Source of the DNA: Rhodopseudomonas infernalis
GTDB lineage: Bacteria > Pseudomonadota > Alphaproteobacteria > Rhizobiales > Xanthobacteraceae
NCBI RefSeq assembly: GCF_022271405.1
Contig: NZ_JAJNAL010000002.1
Span: 186,001-250,000, forward strand
DNA length: 64,000 bases
Direction of reading: 5' to 3'
A model generated the notes under the pieces. The model was given only the letters and a program-made list of their open reading frames with translations, was not told the origin of the DNA and did not search any database. How positions within the stretch are numbered: the first letter of the stretch is position 1; every line of letters starts with the position of its first letter. The position numbers and the translations under genes were made by a program. Positions 27,480 through 36,833 of the stretch are shown in pieces.

Positions 27480-28865
27480 TTAGTTCGCCCCCGCCAGCCG
27501 CACCCCCGCGCGCAGAAACTTCTGCGGATCCACTGCTTCGCCGTCGATGCGGGTTTCGTAGTGCAAATGCGGGCCGGTGGAGCGGCCGGTGGAGCCGACT
27601 TCGCCGATGACCTGGCCGATCTGGACGCTCTGTCCGACCTTGGCGATGATCTTCGACAAGTGGCCGTAGCGCGTCGACAGGCCGTTGCCGTGGTCGATCT
27701 CGACCATCTGGCCGTAGCCGCCTTGCCAGCCGGCGTTCACCACCTTGCCGATTGCGGTGGCGCGGACGGGGTCGCCCGTGGACGCGCGGAAGTCGAGGCC
27801 GGAGTGCATCGCGGGGCGGCCGAGAAACGGATCGGAGCGGACGCCGAAGCCGGACGAAAATTCGACTTCGCCGAGCACCGGCTTGCGATACGGCACCAGC
27901 GTCAGCGCGCGGTTGAGGCGGTCGAGCTGGGCTCGGCTGATATTGATGCGATAGAGCTGGCGGTCGAACGAGCTGGCGCTGCTACCGGGGGCCTTCAGGG
28001 GTACGAACGGGCCGCCGATGCCGCCGCTGCCGCCGCGCGGCGCAGCGGCTTCGATGCCGCGTGCGTCGAGGCCGAGATCGGTCAGCACGCCGCGCATCCT
28101 GCGGGCTCGGGATTCGAACGATTCTTCCACCGAGCCGAGCAGGGCGATCTGCCGGCGCTCGACCTGATCGAGCGACTGGTCGAGCTTCGACAGCGCGGTG
28201 CCGACACCCTGCGCCTTTGCGTATTGCGTCGTCGGCAGCGCCGGAGCCACAGAGGGGGTGCGCGACTCCAGCCGCGCATCGCGATCAGGCGGCGCCACGA
28301 AGATCACGGTGTTGTTGATCGGTGATGGCTTCAGCGGCCCGGCGGGGGCGGTGTCGGCCGCCGAGGTCCGGCCGCTCTTGATGCTGCCGGTGACGGCGAC
28401 GTCGGGCAGGCTGCTCAAGGAATTAGCGCGCGACTCCAGCATGCTCTGGCGGCGCATGATCTGGTCGAGCTTCTGGTCGAACTGCTCCTGATCGAGCAAC
28501 TGCCGGCTGGTGGTGCGATCGACCTTGGCGCGCAGCTCGGCGATGCGGTCCTCATATGCGTATTGCATCTCCGCCTGGCGGGCGATCAGGCGGGTCAGTA
28601 CGTCGTCGCGGAATGCGAAGTAGGTCGCGGTGGCGGCCGACCAGACGCCGAGCGCGACGACGGTGCCGACCACGATCCAGAACACCACGGGCCCGATCCG
28701 GACCTGTTTGCCCGCATGGGCGATGGTGTAGCTGCTGCCTTCCGCGACCGCAGCCTGGGCCATCTTCGGGGCCGGATACTGCGGCCGTGGCGCGCGTTGC
28801 GGCTGCTGCGAGCGGCCGTGATGAGGGGCGTGGGGCTGGTGGTCGGGACCGGAACGGTAGGACAT
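27480..28865 (-). CDS. M23 family metallopeptidase, membrane-anchored, 461 aa
   Basis: Cell-wall endopeptidase-type protein. A cytoplasmic His/Pro/Gln-rich N-terminus is followed by one transmembrane helix (VVFWIVVGTVVALGVWSAATATYFAF, about residues 60-85), a coiled-coil region (about 90-150 and 225-260) and a C-terminal LytM/peptidase_M23 domain with zinc motifs HSGLDF and HLHYE (about residues 370-450). Both catalytic motifs are intact, so it is more likely an active DD-endopeptidase than an EnvC-like activator, though its topology resembles both. It is convergent with the preceding dehydrogenase gene, 16 bases apart. Confidence 0.9.
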   Translation of the reverse strand: MSYRSGPDHQPHAPHHGRSQQPQRAPRPQYPAPKMAQAAVAEGSSYTIAHAGKQVRIGPVVFWIVVGTVVALGVWSAATATYFAFRDDVLTRLIARQAEMQYAYEDRIAELRAKVDRTTSRQLLDQEQFDQKLDQIMRRQSMLESRANSLSSLPDVAVTGSIKSGRTSAADTAPAGPLKPSPINNTVIFVAPPDRDARLESRTPSVAPALPTTQYAKAQGVGTALSKLDQSLDQVERRQIALLGSVEESFESRARRMRGVLTDLGLDARGIEAAAPRGGSGGIGGPFVPLKAPGSSASSFDRQLYRINISRAQLDRLNRALTLVPYRKPVLGEVEFSSGFGVRSDPFLGRPAMHSGLDFRASTGDPVRATAIGKVVNAGWQGGYGQMVEIDHGNGLSTRYGHLSKIIAKVGQSVQIGQVIGEVGSTGRSTGPHLHYETRIDGEAVDPQKFLRAGVRLAGAN

Positions 28866-28951
28866 CGATACTCCCGCGCCGACGGAACGGGTCGTCGGCT
28901 TAACGCGCGGGCAGATTTGACCCCCTCATGGTTAATTTTCGGAAAAGGTAT

Positions 28952-29611
28952 TCACAACAATTGCGCAGCTGCGAGGACCTGATCGGCGTGGCCGTCGACC
29001 TTCACGTTACGCCAGACCCGGGCGACCTTGCCGTCCCGTCCGATCACAACCGTGGTCCGGATAACGCCTTCGAACTTGCGGCCGTATAACGATTTTTCGC
29101 CCCAGGCGCCGTAGGCTTCGAGCATCTCGTGGGTCGGGTCCGACAGCAGCGGGGTCGCCAGGCTGTGCTTGTCGCGAAACGAGTCCTGCGCCTTCACCGA
29201 GTCGGCCGAGACACCGATCACTGCGGTGTCGCATTTCTCAAATGCCGGCTTCAGCCGGGTGAAGTCGATCGCCTCCTTGGTGCAGCCTGGCGTATTGGCG
29301 CGCGGATAAAAGAAGATCACCAGCTTCTGGCCGGCAAAGCTCGCCAGCGTGACGGTTTCGCCGCCGTCGCGGGGAAGTGTGAAAGCTGGCGCCTTGGCGC
29401 CTTCTGCCAGCGCTCCGGGGGCTGGCGCTTGCCCAGCTGCCTTCACTTTGGTCGGCGCTTCGGCCGGACCGGGCGGCTTGGCAGGGGCGGCTGCTTTCGG
29501 CTTGGTTGCGGCTTTCGCGGACGAGGCAGGCCGTTTGGCGGCTGCGGATTTCGTCGCGGGCCCCTTCGCAGTTCCCGACTTCAAGGGATTCTCGCGCGTT
29601 TGCTTGGACAT
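28952..29611 (-). CDS. Bcp/PrxQ-type peroxiredoxin with Ala/Lys-rich N-terminal extension, 219 aa
   Basis: The C-terminal 150 residues are a thioredoxin-dependent PrxQ peroxidase: VIFFYPRANTPGCTKEAIDFTR holds the peroxidatic Cys. The resolving Cys five residues later in E. coli Bcp is absent; another Cys in FEKCDTAV is present. The first 70 residues are low-complexity (repeated AAAK, KPKAAAPAKPPGPA) and strongly basic, reminiscent of histone H1-like tails; normal PrxQ proteins are about 155 aa. The start ATG at 29611 is the only one giving this extension; a later start would lack a good ribosome binding site. It probably detoxifies lipid and other peroxides, possibly near nucleic acid. Confidence 0.88.
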   Translation of the reverse strand: MSKQTRENPLKSGTAKGPATKSAAAKRPASSAKAATKPKAAAPAKPPGPAEAPTKVKAAGQAPAPGALAEGAKAPAFTLPRDGGETVTLASFAGQKLVIFFYPRANTPGCTKEAIDFTRLKPAFEKCDTAVIGVSADSVKAQDSFRDKHSLATPLLSDPTHEMLEAYGAWGEKSLYGRKFEGVIRTTVVIGRDGKVARVWRNVKVDGHADQVLAAAQLL

Positions 29612-29761
29612 ACGCCTTCCTTTCGTCGCTTTCGGCGGGTCAAACGGAGGTTCGCGAATGTTGCTGCGGCACTGCCGTCGCTGGGCAAATCCGTTCGCCT
29701 CAGGATATGGTTGCAGGGATTCGTGATCCCGACCAGATAGCTACGTAAGCCTTCCGGCTCG

Positions 29762-32700
29762 GTGACGAGTCAACAGTTCAACCGAGGACGGGCAGAAATG
29801 CCGCCACAGGAGCGTCTCCTGCGCGTCGGCGCGCAAACCTCCCTCGGCGATCAGGCTGCGACCGAGAGCGCACAACGAGAGGCAATGGCCAACTACCCAT
29901 CGCCCAATGCTTCCGGTCCGCATTCCCAGCGTGACGACGATGCCCATCGTTGGGACGATGGGGATTGGGATCCCGAGCACGAAGAGGCTAGTCGCCATCG
30001 TGCCCGTAAGCTGCTTGGGCAGCGCAATCTTGGCTTTCACCATGTCGACGATTCGATGCGCAGGTGGCGGCGCCGGTTCGCCGGATCGCCGTGGCTCAGG
30101 CGAACCCTGATCACGCTCGTCGTGGTCGGCTTCGTGCTGGCAGCCGGGTTTGGTGGCGTCTGGCTGCGGCTTGGAGCCGGGCCGATCAATCTGGATATGG
30201 CCACGCCTTGGCTTGCCGAGGCGATCGAGCAGAACATCGGCCATGGCAACACCGTCGAGGTCGGCGGCACCCAGATCGAGCGCGCCGGACGGATCCGCAT
30301 CGCAGTCCGGATTCGCGACATTGTCGTGCGCGACCGCGACCACGTGATCGTGGCAACCGCGCCCAAGGCCGAGGTCCGGCTGTCGGGCTGGGCATTGCTG
30401 CTGGGCAAGCTGCGGGCCGAGAGCCTGCGCCTGGTCGATGCCGAACTCGCCATTCGAATTACTCCCGATGGGCAGGTGACCGTCTCTACCGGAGACACCG
30501 CCCGCCCCCTGGCCACCGGCGTCGCCTCGAGCCGCAAGCCGCCGGAATTCACGCTTCCGGTTCAACCGCCCGCTCTGACACCGGGCGACGCAGCGTCGCC
30601 TGCCGGCACGCCCGGTGCCGACGATGGCGAGGCAATGAAGAACTTGTTGGCTGGGCTCGATTGGCTCGACAGTCTGAGTCTGACAGGCCTGGATGGTCAG
30701 AACCTCGACGAGATCGGCCTGAAGAACGGCAACCTCGTCGTCGACGATCAGCAACGCGGCAATCGCTGGAATTTCGAGAACATCAGCTTCAGCCTGCGCC
30801 GGCCGAGTCGCGGTGGGGTCGCGCTGAGCCTCGGTGAGGAAGGTCGCAAGGCGTGGTCACTCCGGGTGCAGGTCGGGCCGCCGCACGACGGCGTCCGGGC
30901 GGTGGAGGTGCACGCCAACCAATTGCCGACCCGCAACATCCTGCTGGCACTGCGGCTTAAGAACCTGACCTATGGTGCCGACTTCCCGTTGACGGGCGAT
31001 CTGCGCGGCGAGCTCGGCCGCGACGGAGTGCCGACCTATCTGCGCGGCAAGTTGGTCGCCGGGGCCGGCACGCTGATCGACTACGACACGCCGGACTATC
31101 CGATGGCGATCGACCAGGCGGAGTTCAACTTCGAATGGGATGCCAATCGGCGCGTGTTGATGGTTCCGCTCAAGGTGATTGCCGGAGCTAATCGAGTCAC
31201 GCTGCTGGCGTCGCTCGAGCCGCCGAACGGCACCGCCAACGACTGGCGGCTCGGCCTTTCCGGCGGGACCATCGTGCTGCCCGGCGCCGAAGGCGAGCAG
31301 CCGCTGATCTTCAACCGCATCGCGGTGCGTATTCGTTTCGACACTGAAAATAGTCGTGTGCTGCTGACACAGGCGGATTTCAACAACGGCGAAATCGGTG
31401 TCGCCGGGTCGGGCAGCATCGACTATTCGGGCGAGCCGCGGCTGAAGCTTGGCTTCGCCGGCACACCGATGTCGGTGTCGGCGCTGAAGCGGATGTGGCC
31501 GATCCTGGTCGTGCCCGAAGTTCGCGAATGGGTGAACGAGCGGATCGAGAAGGGCGCGGTTCAGAGCATTGACATCGCCGTGAATTCGCCGGTGAAGAAC
31601 CTGTCCCGCCGCGGTCCCCCGATCCCCGACGATGGACTTCTGGTCAACATCAACGGCAGCGGCGCGACGATCCACCCGGTCGACGGGATGCCGTCGGTCC
31701 GCGATGCCGATATGCGCGTGCGCGTAACCGGCCGCACTGCGACCGTTGCGATCGCGCAGGCCAATGCGGAGACCGCAAGCGGCCGCCGCATCGCGCTCTC
31801 CGACATCCTGTTCGAGGTGCCGGATATGGCGCCGAAGCCGTCGCCGTCGCGGATCAAGTTCAAGCTCGAAGCGCCGGTGCCGGCCGTTGCCGAAGTGCTG
31901 TCGTCCGGGCGGCTCAGCGACGTCAGCAACGTGCCGATCGATCCAGCGGCTACCAAGGGCAATGTCACCGCGCAGATCATGCTCGGCATGCCGATCCAGC
32001 GCGAACTGACCAAGACCGATACGACCTACGCCATCAACGCCGATCTCACGGGCTTCTCAGGCGACAAGCTGGTGATGGGTCAGAAGCTCGAGGCGAACAC
32101 GCTGAAGCTGATCGCCAACAATCAGGGCTATCAGGTCAAAGGCGACGTCAAGATCAACGGCCAGGCGGCGACACTCGATTATCGCAAACCGGCCGATGGC
32201 GATGCCGACGTCAAGCTGCAGGCGACGCTCGACGATGCCAGCCGCGCCAAGCTCGGCTTCGATCTCGGTCCGGCCGTGAGCGGCGCCATGCCGGTGAAGC
32301 TGTCCGGCAAGATGGGCGACAACGATCAGGAGACCAAGCTTGGCCTGGACATCGATCTCACGGCGCTGAAGTTCGACAACGTGCTGCCGGGCTGGACCAA
32401 GCAGACCGGAAAAGCCGGCCGCGCCACCTTCAATGTCATCAAGAAGCCGCAGTCGACCCGGCTCGAGGACATTCAGATCGAAGGCAGCGGCACGCTGATC
32501 AAGGGCTCGCTCGAGCTCGACGAGGACGGCGATATCATCAACGCCAATTTCCCGGTGTATTCGCCATCGGAAGGCGACAAGACCACGCTCAGGGCGGAGC
32601 GCGGGTCGGACGGCGTCGTCAAGGTGGTGATGCGCGGCGACGTGTTCGACGGCCGCGGCTTCATCAAGTCGGCGCTGTCGGGCACTCAGGCCGAGCCGAA

Positions 32701-33505
32701 GAGCAAGTCCAAGAGCCTGGATTTCGATCTCGACCTCAAGCTCGGCGCCGTGGCCGGTTATTTCGGCGAGGCGCTGCGCGGCGTCGACGTCAAGATGGTC
32801 CGCCGCAACGGCGCGTTCCGATCCTTCAGCTTCAACGGCAAGATCGGCCGCGACACCCCGATCAGCGCCGATCTGCGCGGCAAGAACAAGGGTCGCGAGG
32901 TGGTCTACCTCGAGACCAACGACGCCGGCGCATTCTTCCGCTTCTCGGACACATACTCCAAGATGTATGGCGGCCAGCTCGCGCTGGCGCTCGAGCCTCC
33001 GACCGCCGAACCGCGCGAGAAGGAAGGTCTGATCAACGTTCGCGACTTCACCGTGAAGGGCGAGGCGGCGCTGGAGCGGGCCGCCGCCGGCGCGCCGGGA
33101 GGCGCCGCCGCAGGCATAGCGTTCTCGCGGCTGCGTGCCGAGTTCACGCGCCAAAACGGCCAACTCACCGTGCGCGACGGCGTTGTGAAAGGACCGACGA
33201 TCGGCGCGACGATCGAGGGCTCGATCGACTATCCGGCCAACCAGGTGCGGATGAGCGGCACCTTCGTGCCGATGTACGGGCTGAACAATATGTTCGGCCA
33301 GATCCCGATCGTCGGGCTATTCCTCGGTGGCGGCAGCAACGAGGGCCTGATCGGCGTTACCTACGAAGTGGTCGGCACACCTGGTCAGCCGGTGCTCCGA
33401 GTCAACCCGATCTCGGCCATGGCGCCCGGCGTGCTGCGCAAAATCTTTGAGTTCAACACCGGCCGGCAAAACAACGGCGTCGATTTCCCGACGCCGCCGA
33501 ACTAG
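29762..33505 (+). CDS. Giant AsmA/YhdP-like (DUF3971) envelope protein, about 1247 aa
   Basis: A cytoplasmic acidic N-terminus (RDDDAHRWDDGDWDPEHEE) is followed by one transmembrane helix (about residues 113-135: LRRTLITLVVVGFVLAAGFGGVWL) and more than 1000 residues of beta-rich periplasmic sequence typical of DUF3971/AsmA_2 proteins, ending in an AsmA C-terminal region (ANQVRMSGTFVPMYGLNNMFGQIPIVGLFLGGG). Such proteins form hydrophobic grooves that move phospholipids between inner and outer membrane (established for E. coli YhdP/TamB/YdbH). The start is uncertain: GTG at 29762, ATG at 29798 or ATG at 29885 are all possible. It is divergent from the PrxQ gene. Confidence 0.85.
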   Translation: MTSQQFNRGRAEMPPQERLLRVGAQTSLGDQAATESAQREAMANYPSPNASGPHSQRDDDAHRWDDGDWDPEHEEASRHRARKLLGQRNLGFHHVDDSMRRWRRRFAGSPWLRRTLITLVVVGFVLAAGFGGVWLRLGAGPINLDMATPWLAEAIEQNIGHGNTVEVGGTQIERAGRIRIAVRIRDIVVRDRDHVIVATAPKAEVRLSGWALLLGKLRAESLRLVDAELAIRITPDGQVTVSTGDTARPLATGVASSRKPPEFTLPVQPPALTPGDAASPAGTPGADDGEAMKNLLAGLDWLDSLSLTGLDGQNLDEIGLKNGNLVVDDQQRGNRWNFENISFSLRRPSRGGVALSLGEEGRKAWSLRVQVGPPHDGVRAVEVHANQLPTRNILLALRLKNLTYGADFPLTGDLRGELGRDGVPTYLRGKLVAGAGTLIDYDTPDYPMAIDQAEFNFEWDANRRVLMVPLKVIAGANRVTLLASLEPPNGTANDWRLGLSGGTIVLPGAEGEQPLIFNRIAVRIRFDTENSRVLLTQADFNNGEIGVAGSGSIDYSGEPRLKLGFAGTPMSVSALKRMWPILVVPEVREWVNERIEKGAVQSIDIAVNSPVKNLSRRGPPIPDDGLLVNINGSGATIHPVDGMPSVRDADMRVRVTGRTATVAIAQANAETASGRRIALSDILFEVPDMAPKPSPSRIKFKLEAPVPAVAEVLSSGRLSDVSNVPIDPAATKGNVTAQIMLGMPIQRELTKTDTTYAINADLTGFSGDKLVMGQKLEANTLKLIANNQGYQVKGDVKINGQAATLDYRKPADGDADVKLQATLDDASRAKLGFDLGPAVSGAMPVKLSGKMGDNDQETKLGLDIDLTALKFDNVLPGWTKQTGKAGRATFNVIKKPQSTRLEDIQIEGSGTLIKGSLELDEDGDIINANFPVYSPSEGDKTTLRAERGSDGVVKVVMRGDVFDGRGFIKSALSGTQAEPKSKSKSLDFDLDLKLGAVAGYFGEALRGVDVKMVRRNGAFRSFSFNGKIGRDTPISADLRGKNKGREVVYLETNDAGAFFRFSDTYSKMYGGQLALALEPPTAEPREKEGLINVRDFTVKGEAALERAAAGAPGGAAAGIAFSRLRAEFTRQNGQLTVRDGVVKGPTIGATIEGSIDYPANQVRMSGTFVPMYGLNNMFGQIPIVGLFLGGGSNEGLIGVTYEVVGTPGQPVLRVNPISAMAPGVLRKIFEFNTGRQNNGVDFPTPPN

Positions 33506-33692
33506 GCGGGGGGCTTAAGCCGTCGGCGGCGTCCACTTTGCTCCGACCATGACCGCCCTTGAGCAAGGGCAGGGAGCGGGCGGAGGCGGACACACTTTCC
33601 GAAGAAGCAACACGCGACCTTTCGAAGGTGGCCGGCCCGACTTGTATCTCCACCCCCACTTCATCCGTAATATCCCCAGGATTGGGCCGCCT

Positions 33693-33830
33693 CTACGAAT
33701 CGACGAAGAGTTGTATTTTCGCAAGTAGCGCGTGCAAGTGATTGGATGATCGGTGGTCGACTCCCTCACGGATGATGTCGAGTTGACCGTCAGAAATCTG
33801 CGTCGTCAGCACATTCGAGAGTCGTCCCGT
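33693..33830 (-). pseudogene. Possible remnant of a LysR regulator C-terminus
   Basis: The minus-strand translation ending at 33693 contains ISDGQLDIIREGVDH, then LHALLAKIQLFVDS and a stop. This resembles the end of LysR effector domains (dIadGrLv.vL.d...p.halyp...pakvraFvDfl) with a short internal gap. No DNA-binding domain or upstream effector domain is present. The match is short and made by eye. Confidence 0.3.
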
Positions 33831-34039
33831 GCACCATGCAGAGCCTACTGCGTCCGACGTGCCAGGTATCCCGTCCAAAACCCGTTGGCTGTTTCCCAAT
33901 GGGTTGGTCAGCCTAGACCTATCTGCCGAGAACGTTTCGCTTCCTCACGACATTCGGCGCGTGAGCCGACTTCATCATTCGTTGGGACCTTGGGCTGGAA
34001 CTATCCACCTACGATGCCGGCTTCAGATCTTCGCTCACG

Positions 34040-34330
34040 ATGAGCTACGAGGTCCTCACCGGCGCGGGATCGCATACGCCGATCACCGCCGTGATCGGCG
34101 ACAATCAGATTCCGGCCGCCGATCTTCGCCAATTCGGACGGCAGGTCCATGTGTCGATGGCGCAAGTCATCCGCCCGTTTCACACCTCGCTCGACGGCGA
34201 CGTGTTGTTCGCCTGCTCGGTCGGCGAGGAGCCGCTTGCCTCTCCCGCGGCGATCGCGGCCGAGTTCGGCTCCGTCCTGGCGCGGCAGGCGATCTTCAGC
34301 GCGATTCCGTCCTGGCGCGAACGAACACCG
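34040..34330 (+). pseudogene. C-terminal fragment of a DmpA-type (S58, P1 family) peptidase
   Basis: About 95 codons match the end of P1-family aminopeptidases: TPITAVIGDNQI, then FGRQVHVSMAQVIRPFHTSLDGDVLFACSVGE, and AIAAEFGSVLARQAIFSAI. (The middle stretch is quoted here only as its key elements: GRQVH, MAQVIRPFHT, DGDVLFA.) The family is about 360 aa and autoprocesses at a catalytic Ser; that part and the N-terminal three quarters are absent upstream. The open frame reads on past the amidase start at 34386, so no normal C-terminus remains. Most likely a truncated relic of a gene that once preceded the amidase. Confidence 0.6.
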
Positions 34331-34385
34331 GAAGAGCTGTTTCCTTGTCAGGCCTGGGGCCGCGCGCAACAACAAAGAGTTCAAC

Positions 34386-35948
34386 ATGAACGACAGCACG
34401 AAACAGTCGCAGACAGCGAACACAAGCATGCAGATGAATAAGCGGAGTTTCATCGCCGGGCTGATGGCTGCGCCGTCCGTGCTGAAGTCGGGTCTCGCAA
34501 CGGCGGCATCAGATAGTTCAGCCGTGGGAGCCGCCGACCCGCTCTGCTATGCATCGGTCGATGAACTCAAGGCGATGTTTCAGGCCGGCAAGGCCTCGCC
34601 GGTCGATCTGCTGAAGGCGCAGATCAGGCGCATCGAAGCGCTCAATCCGAAGGTCAATTGTATCACCTACACGCATTTCGACCAGGCGATGACGGAAGCT
34701 CAGGAGTCCGAAGCGCGCTACCGGCGCGGCGAGGCGAGGGCGCTGGAAGGGATCACGGTCGCCCTCAAGGACGATGCGAGCCGGGCCGGCTGGAAGACGA
34801 CGCAGGGCTCGCTGCTCTTCAAGGATGCGCCGCCGGCCACGGAAAACGTCGCCATCGTCGACATGCTCGAAGCGGCCGGCGCCGTCATGCCGTTCCAGAC
34901 TACCGTGCCGGAGTTCTATTTATTCGTCGGCGCGTCCACCCGCGCCTATGGCACGACCCGCACGCCGTGGAATCTGGCGTACTCGCCCGGCGGGTCGTCG
35001 GCGGGATCGGGTGCGGCGCTGGCCGCAGGCTTCGCGACACTCGCCACGGGGTCGGACATGGGTGGCTCGATCCGCCTTCCCGCCTCGCAAAACGGCATCT
35101 ATGGCTTCAGGCCGACGTTCGGGCGGGTTGCGAGCGGCGAAGTCCCGATGGCGACCAACGGTCCGATGGCCCGACGCTTCGACGACCTGGTCCATCTCCA
35201 GAACGTCATCGTCGGTCCCTCCGAGAAATGCATGGCCGCCATTAGGCCGCGCCTCGACTATCCAGCCCAGTACCCGGACCTGTCGGGGTGGCGGATCGCC
35301 GTGGACTGGGGTGCCGACATCGCCAAGCTCACGCCGGCGATGAAAGACGCGATGCTGAAAGGCATCGAGGTGCTCCGCGCCGCCGGCTGCGTCGTCGAAG
35401 ACGTCGACTGCGGCTTCTCGAAGAAGGACTTCAACACCTACGCTCATGGCCTGATGGCGACCTCCATCGGCGTGCTCGTCGCGATCGCGAACGGCGGTCG
35501 TGATCAGCTCTCGCCCTATATGACCGACATTCTCGACCAGGTCGCCGGCGCAACCGCCGGACCACGAGAGGCCGACGCAGCCGAGGCGTTGCTGGCGCGC
35601 TGGCACCGGCAGGTTCAGCAGCGCGTCTATGGCAAGGGCTATCGCATTCTGCTGATGCCGACCATGGCGACGTCTCTCGTCAGCGCCGACATGTTCAAGA
35701 GCAAGGACACTAATGTGCCGCTGTTGGAAGGCAGCGGGCTGGCCTATGCGCTCACGTGGCCGTGGAACCTGCTCAACCGCTATCCGATTGTGGATGTCCC
35801 GCTCGGCATCGTCGAGGACCGAATGCCCGCGGGCATGCAGGTGATCGGACAGACCTTCAGCGATCTCGACACTTTCCAGTTCGCGTTCAACTGGTCTCGT
35901 CTGGCGCAGCCGTTGTTCACCGATGGGCGTTTCCCGACCTTCGCCTGA
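34386..35948 (+). CDS. Exported amidase-signature family hydrolase, 520 aa
   Basis: Ser-Ser-Lys amidase. Catalytic Lys in ITVALKDDASRAGW, cis-Ser in SPGGSSAGSGAALAAG, nucleophile Ser in TGSDMGGSIRLPAS; the domain covers about residues 60-515. The N-terminus has a Tat-like signal (NKRSFIAGLMAAPSVL; Lys-Arg instead of twin Arg, possible but not certain) and a stretch suggesting cleavage before SDSSAVG. I use ATG 34386, with AAAGAG upstream; ATG 34434 is an alternative that begins right at the signal. Substrate unknown; periplasmic amide or peptide-amide hydrolysis is likely. Directly downstream of an S58 peptidase relic, another amide hydrolase. Confidence 0.85.
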   Translation: MNDSTKQSQTANTSMQMNKRSFIAGLMAAPSVLKSGLATAASDSSAVGAADPLCYASVDELKAMFQAGKASPVDLLKAQIRRIEALNPKVNCITYTHFDQAMTEAQESEARYRRGEARALEGITVALKDDASRAGWKTTQGSLLFKDAPPATENVAIVDMLEAAGAVMPFQTTVPEFYLFVGASTRAYGTTRTPWNLAYSPGGSSAGSGAALAAGFATLATGSDMGGSIRLPASQNGIYGFRPTFGRVASGEVPMATNGPMARRFDDLVHLQNVIVGPSEKCMAAIRPRLDYPAQYPDLSGWRIAVDWGADIAKLTPAMKDAMLKGIEVLRAAGCVVEDVDCGFSKKDFNTYAHGLMATSIGVLVAIANGGRDQLSPYMTDILDQVAGATAGPREADAAEALLARWHRQVQQRVYGKGYRILLMPTMATSLVSADMFKSKDTNVPLLEGSGLAYALTWPWNLLNRYPIVDVPLGIVEDRMPAGMQVIGQTFSDLDTFQFAFNWSRLAQPLFTDGRFPTFA

Positions 35949-36071
35949 CGAGCGGACCACTGATACAGAAGTTTCGCGCTTGCTGATCCTGCAAGGCGAA
36001 GCAACCCATTCTTCTGAGGACTGAGCCTCTGGATTGCTTCGCCGCCCTGCAAAAATGCGTGCGCGGAACGC

Positions 36072-36635
36072 TTACTTGCCGCGCAGCCAGGGCACCATGC
36101 GGCCGAGCGTGGCGTCGTGGCGGAAGTACTGATGCCATAGCGCGCCGGCGATGTGGATGCCGACCACAGCCAGCGTCACCACGAAGATCGTCTCGTGCGC
36201 TTCGTGCAGGATGCCGGCGAGCTGCTTGTTGGCGGCGAACAGCGGCGGGATGCCGAGCAGGGTGACGCCGCGGCCGGCGGCGAGCACCATGGCGAGGCCC
36301 GAGGCGGGCACGGCGAGCAGCAGCAGATACAGCAGGCCGTGGCTGATGCGCGCGACCACTTCGGTGAGCCGCGGCGACGGTACCAGGTCGGGCGCACCGT
36401 GAAACCGGATCCACAGGATCCGCACGGCCGCAACGCCCAGCACCACGACGCCAAGCGCCTTGTGCCAGTCCATCAGCGTGATGCGCAACGGGTCAGCCTT
36501 ATCCAGGCTGCCGGCATATTTCACGAGAACGAACAGCGCGATCACGGCGAAGAAGATCGCCCAATGCAGCAGGACGGCGAGAGCGCCGTACTCACTGGGG
36601 CGTTTGTCAGCGGAATCGAGGGTGGTCGTGGTCAT
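36072..36635 (-). CDS. Cytochrome b561 family membrane protein, 187 aa
   Basis: Four transmembrane helices with the His ligands of the bacterial b561 (YodB/YceJ) family: AVLLHWAIF, MDWHKALGV, RISHGLLYL and ILHEAHETIF, enough to bind two b-type hemes. Likely transfers electrons between quinol and a periplasmic partner; the E. coli relative CybB acts as a superoxide:ubiquinone oxidoreductase. Monocistronic, with a 123-base spacer to the convergent amidase and about 200 bases to the MFS gene on the other side. Confidence 0.9.
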   Translation of the reverse strand: MTTTTLDSADKRPSEYGALAVLLHWAIFFAVIALFVLVKYAGSLDKADPLRITLMDWHKALGVVVLGVAAVRILWIRFHGAPDLVPSPRLTEVVARISHGLLYLLLLAVPASGLAMVLAAGRGVTLLGIPPLFAANKQLAGILHEAHETIFVVTLAVVGIHIAGALWHQYFRHDATLGRMVPWLRGK

Positions 36636-36833
36636 GATGTCTCCCGAATTGATCTGGCGCGCAAAAACCTGCGGCGCTTGCTACCCGCGGCGGCATCATG
36701 TGCGGCATGGCCGCTGGCGTGATGTGATCGAGCGCAAATCTCGGGAACACATTTTCCTGATCGAGCGCGGCGGCGACGCGATGCCGCAGCCCATGCTTGA
36801 AGTAGCTGCGATTGAATCGCAGTTAGCTGCGCA

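Larger units (their letters stand above)
33506..34385. other. Decayed intergenic region with gene remnants
   Basis: 880 bases without an intact gene. GC content and codon pattern are less regular than in neighbouring genes (for example the AT-richer stretch 33660-33760). Two stretches resemble the ends of known protein families (a possible LysR C-terminus on the minus strand and an S58 peptidase C-terminus on the plus strand) and are listed separately. The remaining sequence, 33506-33690 and 33840-34035, shows nothing I can identify. Confidence 0.5.

Noticed and set aside
33829-34389. Open frame of 186 codons before the amidase gene
   Set aside because: Its second half is out of frame with the S58 peptidase fragment, which has real family similarity; the rest has none and no ribosome binding site.
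36793-36830. CTGCGATT-G-AATCGCAG hairpin downstream of the MFS gene as terminator
   Set aside because: Perfect 8-bp arms, but the single-base loop is sterically poor and no U-tract follows on the coding strand.
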